DNA of 64,000 nt, from assembly GCA_022768545.1 (NCBI GenBank), contig JALELV010000098.1, positions 1 to 64,000 on the forward strand. The letters are read 5' to 3'. Origin of the DNA: Oscillospiraceae bacterium (GTDB lineage: Bacteria > Bacillota > Clostridia > Oscillospirales > Ruminococcaceae). This document shows, one piece after another, positions 16,061 to 25,460 of the stretch (position 1 is the first letter of the stretch; every line of letters begins with the position of its first letter). The notes beneath the pieces were generated by a model. That model did not search any database. It saw nothing but the letters and a program-made list of their open reading frames with translations, and had not been told where the DNA came from. The translations under genes and the position numbers were made by a program.

Positions 16061-17035
16061 TTAAAACAGCGCGTTCTCGGGGCTCACCCTGCGCACGACG
16101 GTATTGGAGAAAAGCACAAGGCAGAAGCCCACGACGGACTGGTAGAACCCGGCGGCGGACGCCATCCCGATGTTTCCGATCTTCATCAGGGAGCGGTACA
16201 CATAGGTATCGATGGTGTTGGTCACATCGAACAGGCTGCCGGAGTTCATGGGCACCTGGTAGAACAGGCCGAAGTTCGAGTAAAACACACGGCCGATGTT
16301 GAGCAGCACAATGGTGATGATGGTGGGCAGCAGGCAGGGAAGGGTGATGCTCCAGATCTGCCGCAGCTTGCCCGCGCCGTCGATCTTCGCGGCCTCATAA
16401 AAGGCGTCGTCGATGCCGGTGATCCCCGCGATGTACACCAGGCAGGAATATCCCACCTCTTTCCACGAGTTTACAAAAACGAGAATGAACGGCCAGTACT
16501 TCTTCTCGGTATACCAGGCGATCCCCTCCAGTCCCAGCGGTTCCAGGATCGACTTGTTGATCATGCCGTTATCCACGCTGAGAAAGCCAAACACAATGTA
16601 GCTGACGATGATGATCGAGATCAGGAACGGAAAGAGCACCGCGCTCTGATATACTTTTTTTGCGTATTTATTTTTGATCTCTGTAATAAAAATGGCAAAC
16701 AGTACACCTAAAACCATGTTCACCACAATAAAGGCCAGGTTGTAGCACAGGGTGTTTCGGGTAATGGTAAAAGCGTCATTGGTGGCAAAGAGATAATCAA
16801 AATTTTTAAAGCCATTCCAGGGGCTTCCATAGATCCCGGTATTCACCTTGTACTTTTTAAAGGCCACCACGATGCCGGTCATGGGAATATAGTTGTTGAT
16901 AAAAAAATAGATCAGTCCCGGCAGCATCAGCAGGTAGGCCGGCGCCCATTTTCGAATCAGATAGATCCGCCGGCTGCGGCTCCGTTTGGCTTTTTCGGCC
17001 CTGGAGGCTTCGGCGGGCTGTGCGGTTTGCTGCAT
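16061..17035 (-). CDS. Carbohydrate ABC transporter permease (LplB-like, MalF family)
   Basis: About 324 residues with six membrane helices and an EAA loop (EAAKIDGAGKLRQIWSITLP). The ATG at 17035 (MQQTAQ) gives a short polar N-terminus rich in Lys/Arg before TM1. An upstream in-frame start at 17104 would run through the intergenic hairpin, so it was rejected. The ribosome site AAGGGGGAG lies slightly far (13 bases). Partner of the permease at 15153 and the lipoprotein at 17117. Confidence 0.92.
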   Translation of the reverse strand: MQQTAQPAEASRAEKAKRSRSRRIYLIRKWAPAYLLMLPGLIYFFINNYIPMTGIVVAFKKYKVNTGIYGSPWNGFKNFDYLFATNDAFTITRNTLCYNLAFIVVNMVLGVLFAIFITEIKNKYAKKVYQSAVLFPFLISIIIVSYIVFGFLSVDNGMINKSILEPLGLEGIAWYTEKKYWPFILVFVNSWKEVGYSCLVYIAGITGIDDAFYEAAKIDGAGKLRQIWSITLPCLLPTIITIVLLNIGRVFYSNFGLFYQVPMNSGSLFDVTNTIDTYVYRSLMKIGNIGMASAAGFYQSVVGFCLVLFSNTVVRRVSPENALF

Positions 17036-17065
17036 AGTCAAAGCAGGTCTCCCCCTTAAAAGGGA

Positions 17066-17092
17066 GGGATTGCCCAGGACGAGCAATCCCTC
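17066..17092 (-). other. Intercistronic hairpin between binding protein and permease genes
   Basis: 9-bp perfect stem (17066-17074 and 17084-17092), not followed by a U tract. In ABC operons such hairpins usually stabilise the binding-protein mRNA or lower read-through into the permease genes. Confidence 0.5.
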
Positions 17093-17116
17093 TGGATTTT
17101 GCACGGATCTTGTTTT

Positions 17117-18655
17117 TTATTTGGAGGCAAGCCAGGCGTCCAGCTGCTCCTGCTTGGCGTCCATAATGGTCTGGAGGCCCGCAGCATAGAGCTCGGCGTT
17201 AAATTTGGCAAGCTCAGTCTCGGGATCCACAGAGCCGGAACCCAGTGCATAGGCGTATTTCTCGCGCACGGAGTTCAGGTTGGCAAGCTCAGTCTCGTAA
17301 TCGGCGCCGTTGAAAATAAACCCGTAGGCCTTGGAAATCTTCATATCCTTGTTGTATTTTGCCATTGCATCGGGCAGATCCTCCGGGTTTCCGGCCCAGA
17401 TGCCGGCGATATACTGGTTGGGAAGCTCCCAGCCGCGGTTCTGATGGTAGCCGACAGAATCCAGATCTTTCCCCTCGGGGAAATCGACGATGGGGCTGTT
17501 GCCTTTATCCACATAGACAAAGTGCTCACCTTCGATGCCCCAGTTCATCAGGTTGTTGAATTCCGCGCTGCCGTAGACCCAGTTGAGGAACTCCATGGCC
17601 TTCTCGGGGTTCTCGGAGTTGCTGGCAATGCTCCAGCCGTCCAGAACGGTGCAGGAGTTTTTCACAGGCTCGTCAAAGTCGAAGCAGACGCAGGGGAACC
17701 CGGTGGCCTGTTCGGCCTCCACGGCGCGGTAGGGCTTGGTGAGGTCAAAGTCGCAGAAGAGGTTGCCCGCCCGCATCTGGGTGGTGCCGCTGTCGGTGGA
17801 GGTGGCCATATCCTTCTGGACATACCCCGCCTGATACCACTCGCGCATCAGGTTCACCCTTCTGATATATTCGTCGGACTCGTACCAGTTGGTGACGGTG
17901 GTGTTCTCCGCCGGGTCAAGCAGGACGCCGAACTCGTTGCCCAGGTTGTCGATGCCGCGGCCCAGGAAAATGGAGGCCGGGGTGAAGATATAGTCGCCGC
18001 CGAAAACGGTCATATCGGGGAACTTCTCGTGAACAGCCGCGAAAACAGCGGTCATGTCCTCTAATTTTGTCAGCTTGGAGCAGTTTTCTCCCACGTCGAT
18101 GCCGCACTGATCCAGAATATCCTTTCTCATGATCATGCCGCCGGCGTAGTCGCGCTCCTTGTTCATGGGAATGGCAAAAACAAAGCCGTCGATGTTGGCG
18201 ATCTTGGATTCATCCCCGTAAATGGCCTCTACCTTGTCGCCGTGCAGGTCCAGAAGCGGGCCCAGGTCCTGGATGTATCCGTTGGTGATGTAGGAAAGCG
18301 GGCCGCTGCCGTCGGCGGGCATGGGGAACACGTCCAGCGCCTCACCGGAGGTGAGCATCAGCATCAGCTGGGTGCTGTAGGTGGAGGGGACGGTCACAAC
18401 ATTGAGGTTCATGTTGAGCTCCTCCAGCACCAGCGCCTTCATAGCCTCTTCCACCTTGGCCTGATCGGGGTGGTCGCTCCCCACTACATACATAAAGGTA
18501 ACATCGTAGGGCTCTTCGCTTCCGCCCTCGGAAGGAGCCGCTGTGCCGCCGCTTTCGCCGCCCTCAGAGGGGGCCACGGGTTCGCTGCCGCATCCGGCAA
18601 ATACCGCCGCTACCATAAGAGCTGCCAGTAAAACGGCCCAAATACGCTTTTTCAT
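17117..18655 (-). CDS. Carbohydrate-binding lipoprotein of an ABC importer
   Basis: About 512 residues with a lipoprotein signal peptide (MKKRIWAVLLAAL, lipobox FAGC) and a Ser/Gly/Glu-rich linker typical of surface lipoproteins. The rest is an extracellular solute-binding protein of the large family 1 type (LipO/YtcQ-like), with many aromatic residues in the body. The ATG at 18655 has AGGAGGA six bases upstream. It is the first gene of the operon, behind the promoter at 18738-18766. It captures an unknown oligosaccharide outside the cell and delivers it to the two permeases. Confidence 0.92.
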   Translation of the reverse strand: MKKRIWAVLLAALMVAAVFAGCGSEPVAPSEGGESGGTAAPSEGGSEEPYDVTFMYVVGSDHPDQAKVEEAMKALVLEELNMNLNVVTVPSTYSTQLMLMLTSGEALDVFPMPADGSGPLSYITNGYIQDLGPLLDLHGDKVEAIYGDESKIANIDGFVFAIPMNKERDYAGGMIMRKDILDQCGIDVGENCSKLTKLEDMTAVFAAVHEKFPDMTVFGGDYIFTPASIFLGRGIDNLGNEFGVLLDPAENTTVTNWYESDEYIRRVNLMREWYQAGYVQKDMATSTDSGTTQMRAGNLFCDFDLTKPYRAVEAEQATGFPCVCFDFDEPVKNSCTVLDGWSIASNSENPEKAMEFLNWVYGSAEFNNLMNWGIEGEHFVYVDKGNSPIVDFPEGKDLDSVGYHQNRGWELPNQYIAGIWAGNPEDLPDAMAKYNKDMKISKAYGFIFNGADYETELANLNSVREKYAYALGSGSVDPETELAKFNAELYAAGLQTIMDAKQEQLDAWLASK

Positions 18656-18737
18656 GATCTTCCTCCTGCCTTTCACCAAGTGGGCCGGATGTTCCAGACG
18701 CTGCCGAAACCCAGCCGTTTGCTTTTTGTTTACATTT

Positions 18738-18766
18738 ATCATACCTTTCGCCGCCTTTCTTCACAA
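18738..18766 (-). promoter_or_regulatory. Promoter of the sugar ABC operon
   Basis: On the minus strand TTGTGA (18761-18766), a 17-bp spacer and TATGAT (18738-18743), about 80 bp upstream of the lipoprotein start. Confidence 0.65.
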
Positions 18767-18885
18767 GGAAAATTCCAGACCTTTGATGCAACAATCCGGA
18801 TTTTTCCCTGTTTTCTGGTGCAATGGGTGCTTTTGCGGTACAATGATCTCAAAAGCCGTGTCTGCGGCGCTCCGGGAGGGAGACC

Positions 18886-19656
18886 ATGACTGTATTTTCT
18901 CTAAAGCTTCTGGCCCTGCTTCTCATGCTGCTGGACCACGTCTACCTGTTCTTTTCCGATACCCTGCAGGTGCCGCTCTGGTTTACCTGGGCGGGCAGGC
19001 TTTCCGCGCCGCTGTTTTTCTTTTGTATGGCCCAGGGGATGGAGCACACCCGGAACCCGGTACGCTATCTGCTCCGGCTCTACACCTCCTCCCTGCTGAT
19101 GGGGGGCGGGAACCTTCTGCTTCCCGCCCTGTTCCCCGGCGGAGGGGAGCTCTCCAACAATATCTTCTCCACCCTGTTTTTGGGGGCGCTGCTCATCAGC
19201 CTGCTGGGTCTTTCCGCGGCGGATCCCCGGCGGGGCGCCGGAGCGGGCGCGCTGCTGCTCTTTCTGTTCTTTGCCTCGTGGACGGCCTGCGCCTGCCTTC
19301 CGCCTTCCGCCGGGCGCGTTGTCTCCCTCCTGCTTCCCACGCCGTTTTCCGTGGAGGGCGGGGCGATGTTCGCAGCATTGGGGCCGCTCTTTTACTTTTT
19401 CCGAAATGACCCGCGGCGCCGTGCCGGGGCCTACCTTCTGTTCTCCCTGTGCTTTTTTACCCAGCCGCTGCTCCTTGCGCTTCAGGGAACGCCCTGGCAG
19501 AGCGCCTTTTTGGAGCTCTCTTACCAGTGGATGATGATATTTGCCCTGCCCCTGCTGCTCTGCTTTGACGGCAGACCGGGCCCCTCCGCCAAATGCCTTT
19601 TCTATAGCTTCTACCCGCTGCACATCTGGGCGTTTTTCCTGCTCTCCCGGCGGTGA
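18886..19656 (+). CDS. TraX-family membrane protein
   Basis: 256 residues, almost entirely hydrophobic helices. The N-terminal signature LKLLALLLMLLDH and the C-terminal FYSFYPLHIWAFFLL match the TraX family. TraX in the F plasmid acetylates the pilin N-terminus. Chromosomal Firmicute members are thought to be membrane acyltransferase-like proteins of unknown substrate, and no conjugation genes are nearby. The ATG has GGAGGGAG upstream. It is monocistronic. Confidence 0.8.
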   Translation: MTVFSLKLLALLLMLLDHVYLFFSDTLQVPLWFTWAGRLSAPLFFFCMAQGMEHTRNPVRYLLRLYTSSLLMGGGNLLLPALFPGGGELSNNIFSTLFLGALLISLLGLSAADPRRGAGAGALLLFLFFASWTACACLPPSAGRVVSLLLPTPFSVEGGAMFAALGPLFYFFRNDPRRRAGAYLLFSLCFFTQPLLLALQGTPWQSAFLELSYQWMMIFALPLLLCFDGRPGPSAKCLFYSFYPLHIWAFFLLSRR

Positions 19657-19761
19657 ATCTCCGTGGACGAGCTCTCTAAAGCGCCAGCTCTTTACACTGT
19701 AAAACCGCATTCCGACGGCATTCCCGGCAAATTTGATCTCTCTGTTTATGGAAGGTGTGCA

Positions 19762-19791
19762 GTGACAAGCCCCTCCCCTGGGTACTATAAT
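19762..19791 (+). promoter_or_regulatory. Promoter of the first YitT-family gene
   Basis: GTGACA (19762-19767), an 18-bp spacer and a perfect TATAAT (19786-19791). It leaves a leader of about 140 nt that contains GC-rich inverted repeats but no clear terminator. Confidence 0.55.
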
Positions 19792-19940
19792 AAAGCTGTC
19801 ATCCGCGTACAAGAGGCAATGCGCCCGTCAGGGGCCTCCACGGGCGCCGGCCGCGTTTTTGGGCCGGCTTTGCCTTCCAAAATCGTGTTGGCCCTTATCT
19901 GCGGATGGTATCCTGTTTTAGCCGGAAAGGGGCTTTTTCT

Positions 19941-20795
19941 GTGAAAAATTTTTTATTCCTGCGCAAGCTGTTCTTCATCCTTTTGGGCAACACCCTGCTG
20001 GCCTTTGCGGTCACCGCCTTTGTCCTTCCCTCGGGGCTCATCTCCGGGGGCTCCACCGGAGTAGCTCTGCTGGCGCTGCACTGGCTGGGCGTCCCTGTGG
20101 AGGTCACCGCCGCCGCTGTCAACCTTGTGGCCTTTGCGGTGGGCGCCGTCTTTTTGGGGCGGCGCTTTGCCCTTACCACTCTTATCTCCACCGTTTATTA
20201 CCCCTTTGCCCTCTCGCTGCTGCAGCGCCTGCCCCAGCTCTCCGGCCTTACCGGGGACCGGCTTCTCTGCGCCCTCTACGCCGGAGGGCTGATGGGCCTG
20301 GGCGTTGGGCTGGTGCTGCGGGAGGGGGCCTCCACCGGCGGGCTGGATATCCCTCCCCTCATCCTCAACCAAAAATTCGGCGTCCCGGTATCTGTCTGCC
20401 TTTACGCAATGGACACCGCTATCCTGCTGGGCCAGGTCTTTATCTCCGGCAGCGAGGAGGTGCTCTACGGTATTCTGGCAGTGCTGCTCTGCTCCCTGCT
20501 GGTGGACAAAGTGCTGCTCTCCGGCAAACGCCAGGTGCAGGTCCAGATCGTCAGCGAAAAATACGAAGAGATCAACCGCGCCATCCAAACCTCTCTGGAG
20601 CGCGGCTCCACCCTGCTGCGGGCCCAGACGGGCTACCTTCGTCAGGAAACCCTGGTCGTCTTTACCGCCGTCTCCTCCCGGGAGCTCCCACGCCTGAACC
20701 GCCTGGTGCTCTCCATAGACTCCGCCGCCTTCATGGTGATCAGCCAGGTGACGGAGGTGAAGGGGCGTGGCTTTTCCCTCGGCAAGTTCGCCTGA
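19941..20795 (+). CDS. YitT-family membrane protein (copy 1)
   Basis: 284 residues. Five or so membrane helices in the N-terminal two-thirds include G-G-S-T-G and EGASTGGLDI, the hallmarks of the YitT/DUF161 family. A soluble C-terminal DUF2179 domain (KRQVQVQIVSEKYEEI onward) follows. Function is unknown; a transport role is often assumed. The start is GTG at 19941, chosen because GGAAAGGGG lies eight bases ahead. A close paralogue follows at 20979 with its own promoter region. Confidence 0.88.
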   Translation: MKNFLFLRKLFFILLGNTLLAFAVTAFVLPSGLISGGSTGVALLALHWLGVPVEVTAAAVNLVAFAVGAVFLGRRFALTTLISTVYYPFALSLLQRLPQLSGLTGDRLLCALYAGGLMGLGVGLVLREGASTGGLDIPPLILNQKFGVPVSVCLYAMDTAILLGQVFISGSEEVLYGILAVLLCSLLVDKVLLSGKRQVQVQIVSEKYEEINRAIQTSLERGSTLLRAQTGYLRQETLVVFTAVSSRELPRLNRLVLSIDSAAFMVISQVTEVKGRGFSLGKFA

Positions 20796-20870
20796 GGCCT
20801 CCCGCGCTTTTCCTCGGTGACGTGCTTTCCCGTTTGCAGAAGAAACCGCATTGTGACAAAGTTTTCTTCG

Positions 20871-20894
20871 CTTTCACACTTTTATTTGTGAAAG
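20871..20894. repeat. Inverted repeat in front of the second YitT gene
   Basis: 8-bp perfect inverted repeat, CTTTCACA (20871-20878) and TGTGAAAG (20887-20894), with a related TTGTGACAAAG at 20851. It lies 40 bp upstream of a perfect TATAAT (20935-20940) that has only a weak -35. It is a plausible regulator-binding site. Confidence 0.45.
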
Positions 20895-20978
20895 TACCCC
20901 GATGCTTTTTCGCCCACCCCCTGCTATAATGGTCAGGTGGCTTCCGGCGGCCCTTCCGCCGGGGAAAGAAGGATGGTT

Positions 20979-21860
20979 ATGAAAAAGCGTTCCTGGGCCA
21001 AGGCCCTGTTTCCTGTACTCTTTGGCAATGCTCTGTACGCCTTTGCGGTGGCCGCCTTTATCATTCCCGGCGGGCTCATCACCGGCGGCACCACCGGGCT
21101 TGCCCTGTTTTTCCATCACAGCCTCGGCGTACCGGTGGATGTGTTTGTCACCTGCTCCAATGTTTTGATGTTCCTGTTGGGGGCGGCCTTTCTTGGGCGG
21201 AGCTTTGCCCTCACCACCCTGGTATCCACCTTTTTCTACCCACTCATGCTGGCCCTGTTTCAGCGTGTTCCCGCCCTGCAGCACCTCACCGATGACCGGC
21301 TACTCTGTGCCGTCTACGCCGGGGGGCTTATCGGCCTGGGACTTGGCCTGGTGCTGCGGGCAGGTGCCTCCACTGGCGGGCTGGATATTCCTCCCCTGCT
21401 GCTCCACAAAAAATGGAACGTCCCTGTGGCGGCCTCCATGTACGCGCTGGACTTTGTCATCCTGCTTCTGCAGATGTTCCTCTCCGAGAGCGAGGAGGTG
21501 CTCTACGGCATCCTGCTCGTGCTTCTGTACACTTTGGTGATGGACAAGGTGCTGGTGGCCGGCACAAGGCAGATCCAGGTCCAGATTGTCAGCGAAAAAT
21601 ACGAGGAGCTCTGTCTTGCCATCCAGACCACGCTGGACCGCGGCGTCACCCTGCTGCAGTCGGTGAGCGGGCATCTGCGCCGCCCGGGCATGGTGGTACT
21701 GGCGGTGCTCTCCCACCGTGAGCTTCCCCGCCTGAAGCGCCTTGCCTCCGAAATAGACCCCGCCGCTTTTCTGGTAGTCTCAGAGGTAGGGGAGGTGCGG
21801 GGCCGCGGCTTTTCGCTGGAAAAGATCGTCCGCCCGGCTCCCGAAAAAAGCGCCCGCTAA
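20979..21860 (+). CDS. YitT-family membrane protein (copy 2)
   Basis: 293 residues, clearly paralogous to the gene at 19941: the same helices, the same RAGASTGGLDIPPLL motif and the same C-terminal DUF2179 domain (RQIQVQIVSEKYEEL). The two differ most at the N-terminus and at the Pro/Lys-rich end. The ATG at 20979 was preferred because AAAGAAGG is six bases ahead; an ATG at 20973 is also in frame. A tandem duplication kept with separate control suggests different conditions of use. Function unknown. Confidence 0.88.
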   Translation: MKKRSWAKALFPVLFGNALYAFAVAAFIIPGGLITGGTTGLALFFHHSLGVPVDVFVTCSNVLMFLLGAAFLGRSFALTTLVSTFFYPLMLALFQRVPALQHLTDDRLLCAVYAGGLIGLGLGLVLRAGASTGGLDIPPLLLHKKWNVPVAASMYALDFVILLLQMFLSESEEVLYGILLVLLYTLVMDKVLVAGTRQIQVQIVSEKYEELCLAIQTTLDRGVTLLQSVSGHLRRPGMVVLAVLSHRELPRLKRLASEIDPAAFLVVSEVGEVRGRGFSLEKIVRPAPEKSAR

Positions 21861-22128
21861 AAAGCGGCATTTTGAGACAAAAACCTATCATTTCAGGATT
21901 GAATTTACCGCTCCGAGCCTTTATGCTTAAGGAAAGCAAAGGCCTCGGAGTTTTTTGGGGGCTCTTTTGAAATCGATTACAATCTTCACGGGCATCTGCG
22001 CTTTGACCGTTTTTGTATCCAACCTGTGCGACGGCGCGTTTACCCCCCATCCGCGCCTCCTTCCGGAGGCTCTTTCGCGGGGTGTGCGGCATGCTGCCGG
22101 GAACCATTTTATAAAAGGAGTGTACCAT

Positions 22129-22986
22129 ATGAAAGCAGGAATCCAGCTCTATTCCGTCAAACAGCATTTGATGAAGGACGGCCTCGGCACCATGCGCGAG
22201 GTGGCAAAGGTGGGCTATAAATACATCGAGCCCTTTGCCAGCGAACGGTTCGGCCTCGGCGATGGCGAAAAAAAATACGGTCTTGGTATGGACCGCCACG
22301 CGGCCAAGGCTTTTCTGGACGACACCGGCATCAAAATTGCCGGCGCCCACTACTACAACATGGATGACTTTGAGGCCATGTGCGACTACTTTGCCTTCCT
22401 CGGCGCCACCCAGATTGGCCATGGAGGCATGCACTATTCCAGCCTGGACGACCTCAAGGAGAAAACCGAGCGGATGGCCGCCCACTCCGAGATCGCCAAA
22501 AAATACGGCCTTCGCTACTATTACCACAACCATTTCTGGGAGTTCCAGCCCTTCGGCGGCAAAACTGCCTGGGACATCATGGTGGAGAACACCCCCGCCG
22601 ACAGCTTTTTCTTTGAGCTGGACAACTACTGGGCCTGCCGCGGCGGCGCTTCCCCCATCACCGAAGCCGCCAAACTGGGCGACCGCCTGATCCTGATGCA
22701 TCAGAAAGATTTTAAGAAAGACTGCGGCGAACCCCTGAACCTATTTGAGGAGCGCATCGATATCTTTGACCTGGACCCCGAGCTGCACCAGAAAAACCGC
22801 CATGTGGGCACCTTTGCCGAAGTGGGCACCGGGACCCTCCCCATCCAGGCCTTCATCAACGCCGGCAACAAGGCCGGGGTGGAGTACATTTTGCTGGAGC
22901 AGGATCTCTGCGCCATCGACGAGATTGATTCCATCAAGATCAGCATGGACGCCTTCAAAAAATTTAAAGGCATCGAATGGGACTGA
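22129..22986 (+). CDS. Sugar phosphate isomerase/epimerase family protein
   Basis: 285 residues with the xylose-isomerase-like TIM-barrel fold. The N-terminus (KAGIQLYSVKQHL), HNHFWEF, ELDNYWACRGG and LMHQKDF are typical metal-site strands of the IolE/hydroxypyruvate-isomerase group. It probably isomerises or epimerises a sugar or inositol derivative in the cytosol; substrate unknown. The ATG at 22129 has AAAAGGAG eight bases upstream. It is convergent with the AraC regulator at 23253, a frequent partner of such enzymes. Confidence 0.88.
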   Translation: MKAGIQLYSVKQHLMKDGLGTMREVAKVGYKYIEPFASERFGLGDGEKKYGLGMDRHAAKAFLDDTGIKIAGAHYYNMDDFEAMCDYFAFLGATQIGHGGMHYSSLDDLKEKTERMAAHSEIAKKYGLRYYYHNHFWEFQPFGGKTAWDIMVENTPADSFFFELDNYWACRGGASPITEAAKLGDRLILMHQKDFKKDCGEPLNLFEERIDIFDLDPELHQKNRHVGTFAEVGTGTLPIQAFINAGNKAGVEYILLEQDLCAIDEIDSIKISMDAFKKFKGIEWD

Positions 22987-23010
22987 TCCCTCTCCCCGGG
23001 AATAAGCTAA

Positions 23011-23052
23011 AAAAAGGCATCCTGTCCGTCCAAACGGGCAGGATGCCTTTTT
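23011..23052 (+). terminator. Terminator after the isomerase gene
   Basis: 19-bp stem with one G-U wobble (23011-23029 and 23034-23052) and a 4-nt loop, ending in T5. Confidence 0.9.
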
Positions 23053-23252
23053 CCGTTTTGCGCGGCGTGTTGTCGGTGCCCACCTGCTGCCGACAGCCAT
23101 CGGTAGGCCCCGCCATGGGCGCTGCTCCTCTCGCAGCAGCGCCCAAAGGCAAAAGCATAGTCTTCATTTTCTTTCACCTTGCAAAATAACAAATGACAGC
23201 TGCCTTTCGGTCGTCCCACTCCCGTTTGGGCGGCCCCGGATCCTCTTCCCAA

Positions 23253-24104
23253 TCATCCTTCCTCCGGGGAGGCGTATTTTTTCCGGTACGCGCCGGGGGA
23301 CATACTATAACGCGCATAAAAAACGCGGTGAAAGGTCTTCAGGCTGGAAAATCCCGACTGCCGTCCGGCGTCCGCCACGCTGATCTCCTGGTTTGCCAGA
23401 AGCTGGCACGCCTCGCTGAGGCGGATATTCGTGAGATAGCTGTGAAAGCTGCTGCCGGTATTCTTCTTCATCAGCGCCGAGAGATAGGAACGGTTGTACC
23501 CCAGCTCCGCAGCACAGCTGTTGAGGGTGATCTCCCGCCGGAAGTTTTCCCCCAGATATCCCAGCACCTTTTTCATGGCCGGAACATGCACCGCCGCCTT
23601 TTCGACGCTCTTTTCGGTGGGAAGCTCCCGGATATAAAGGCACTTGATCTCAAACAGCTGCGCGCAGACTGCCTCGGCCCAGCCGGGATTTTTCTCCTGG
23701 TTTTCCTTTAAAAGTGTGAGAATGCAGGCCCGCATCTTCTCCGCCGTCTGCTCCGGCCAGTGGGCGCTGTGGGGCTTTACCTCCCGGCGCATGGCCGCTT
23801 TGCCCTCCCCCGGCAGCAGGGGGATCTGGGCAAGCTCCGGGTCAAACAGGACGACGACCCTCCGGTGGGTGTCATCGGAGGAAAAAATACAGTGGCGCTG
23901 CCCTGCGGCGATCAGTACGCACTGCCCCTTCTCCACGGTATAGATCTCATTCCCGATCCCCACCTTGAAAAAGCCGCTGACACAGTACAGCAGCTCGATC
24001 TGCTCATGCCAATGGTAAAGAAAGGTTTTTTCTCCACCCATGACATAAGCGTTAAAAGGAATGGAATTTCTCAAATTTTCGTTTCGGTATTTGATGTCCG
24101 GCAT
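23253..24104 (-). CDS. AraC-family regulator with cupin N-terminus
   Basis: 283 residues. The N-terminal half is a cupin-type ligand-binding domain (HWHEQIELLYC). The C-terminal 100 residues are the double helix-turn-helix (ITLNSCAAELGYNRSYLSALM and VADAGRQSGFSSLKTFHRVF). It usually activates sugar-use genes. The ATG at 24104 was chosen over upstream in-frame starts because GGAGGGGAAGG precedes it. The likely target is the neighbouring isomerase gene or its own promoter; this is inferred from position only. Confidence 0.9.
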   Translation of the reverse strand: MPDIKYRNENLRNSIPFNAYVMGGEKTFLYHWHEQIELLYCVSGFFKVGIGNEIYTVEKGQCVLIAAGQRHCIFSSDDTHRRVVVLFDPELAQIPLLPGEGKAAMRREVKPHSAHWPEQTAEKMRACILTLLKENQEKNPGWAEAVCAQLFEIKCLYIRELPTEKSVEKAAVHVPAMKKVLGYLGENFRREITLNSCAAELGYNRSYLSALMKKNTGSSFHSYLTNIRLSEACQLLANQEISVADAGRQSGFSSLKTFHRVFYARYSMSPGAYRKKYASPEEG

Positions 24105-24215
24105 TCCTTCCCCTCCACCCCGTTTTAGCACAGTAAAAATATAGCACAATCCTGCCGGCAAATCCAGCCCCTGCCCCCGTGGCTCCGCAGGGCCGTCCGG
24201 CGGAAAAACCGCTTC

Positions 24216-24261
24216 AAACACAGAAGGGGGAGGGCTCTGCAGCCCTCCCCCTTCTGTGTTT
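24216..24261 (-). terminator. Terminator of the sigF operon
   Basis: 21-bp perfect stem (24216-24236 and 24241-24261) with a 4-nt loop, 77 bp past the sigF stop on the minus strand. Confidence 0.8.
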
Positions 24262-24337
24262 GGGAGTTTCTTCTATGGCGCTTTCAAACCCTGGAAATGG
24301 GCGAAAGCTGATCAAGGTGGACAGGCTTGTTCAGCTG

Positions 24338-25009
24338 CTATCCGCCCATTTCCCCTCTCAGCCGGGTCAGGATCTTTTTTTCCCTCCGGGAAACCTGCAC
24401 CTGAGTCATTCCCAGGATCTCGGCCGTCTGCACCTGGGTCTTTCCCCCGTAGTAGCGCAGGCGGATGAGGGCCCGGTCCAGCTCCTCCAGTCCGCTCAGC
24501 TGCTGGCGCAGGGCAAGGCTGTCGGACAAAGCTTCCTCCGGAGACTCCACCGGGATATCGATCTGCCCGGCGCCCTCCTCCTCCCCCTCCGTGAGGGAGA
24601 GGGGCGGGGCCGACACATTGAGCGCCTCCACCACCTGCTCCGGCTCTACCCCGAGCTCCCGGGCCAGTTCCCCCACGGTGGGCTCCCGCCCCTCCCGGAC
24701 GGAAAGGCGCTCCTTAGCACGCACTGTTTTAAGGGAGAGCTCCTTTAAAGTGCGGGACACTTTAACGCTCCCCCCATCCCGGAACAGCCGCCGCATTTCC
24801 CCCAGGATCACCGGCACCGCGTAAGTGGAAAAGCGCACGCCGCGGTTTTCGTCAAAGGCGTCGGTGGCTTTGATAAGCCCCATGCAGCCCGACTGAAACA
24901 GGTCCTCATATTCGATCCCCCTGCCCTTAAAGCGGTGGGCACAGGAGTGCACCAGCCCCAGGTTTTCTCTGATCATTTTGTCCCGCTCTTCCTGCACAAG
25001 CAGCATCAT
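24338..25009 (-). CDS. sigF: RNA polymerase sigma-F factor (forespore)
   Basis: 223 residues with sigma-70 region 2 (DLFQSGCMGLIKATDAFD, VRFSTYAVPVILGEMRR), region 3 and region 4 (TQVQTAEILGMTQVQVSRREKKIL). It directs forespore-specific transcription just after the asymmetric division of sporulation. It lies directly behind spoIIAB (stop and start abut), the standard spoIIA arrangement, in which SpoIIAB holds sigma-F inactive. The start is ATG. No anomaly seen. Confidence 0.96.
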   Translation of the reverse strand: MMLLVQEERDKMIRENLGLVHSCAHRFKGRGIEYEDLFQSGCMGLIKATDAFDENRGVRFSTYAVPVILGEMRRLFRDGGSVKVSRTLKELSLKTVRAKERLSVREGREPTVGELARELGVEPEQVVEALNVSAPPLSLTEGEEEGAGQIDIPVESPEEALSDSLALRQQLSGLEELDRALIRLRYYGGKTQVQTAEILGMTQVQVSRREKKILTRLRGEMGG

Positions 25010-25456
25010 CTACGCCCCTTTGGACAGGATCCGTTTTTCCATCGTCACCGTCGTCCCCCGGTCCGGATGGGAGGTGACCCGCAGCTTGTCCATAAAGGAC
25101 TGCATGACCGCGAAACCCAGCCCGGCCCTTTCCCCGGTGGTACAGGTGGTGTAAAGGGGTTCCATGGCTTTCTTCACGTCCGCAATGCCGCAGCCGGTAT
25201 CCCGGATGCGGATGACGACCCGGCCCTGTTCCAGTATTTTTGCCTGTATGTAAATTTTTCCAAGGTCGTCACGGTAGGCGTGGACGATGCAGTTGGTCAC
25301 CGCCTCGCTCACCGCGGTCTTAATGTCGGCAAGCTCGCCGATGGTGGGGTCCAGGGGTGCGATAAAGGCCGCCACCGCCGCCCGGGCAAAGCTTTCGTTG
25401 GAAGAGCGGCTGGGAATGACCAGTTTCATCTCGTTGACCGGTTTCATGGTGTTCAT
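25010..25456 (-). CDS. spoIIAB: Anti-sigma-F factor / serine kinase SpoIIAB
   Basis: 148 residues of the GHKL ATPase/kinase fold: EAVTNCIVHAY (N box), DTGCGI (G1) and GLGFAVM (G2). It binds sigma-F with ATP and phosphorylates SpoIIAA. It is 4 bp behind spoIIAA and abuts sigF. Normal length for the family. Confidence 0.96.
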   Translation of the reverse strand: MNTMKPVNEMKLVIPSRSSNESFARAAVAAFIAPLDPTIGELADIKTAVSEAVTNCIVHAYRDDLGKIYIQAKILEQGRVVIRIRDTGCGIADVKKAMEPLYTTCTTGERAGLGFAVMQSFMDKLRVTSHPDRGTTVTMEKRILSKGA

Positions 25457-25460
25457 CTCC

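Noticed and set aside
20871-20894. Rex (redox) operator before the second YitT gene
   Set aside because: The Rex site is TTGTGAA...TTCACAA. Here the halves are in the opposite order.
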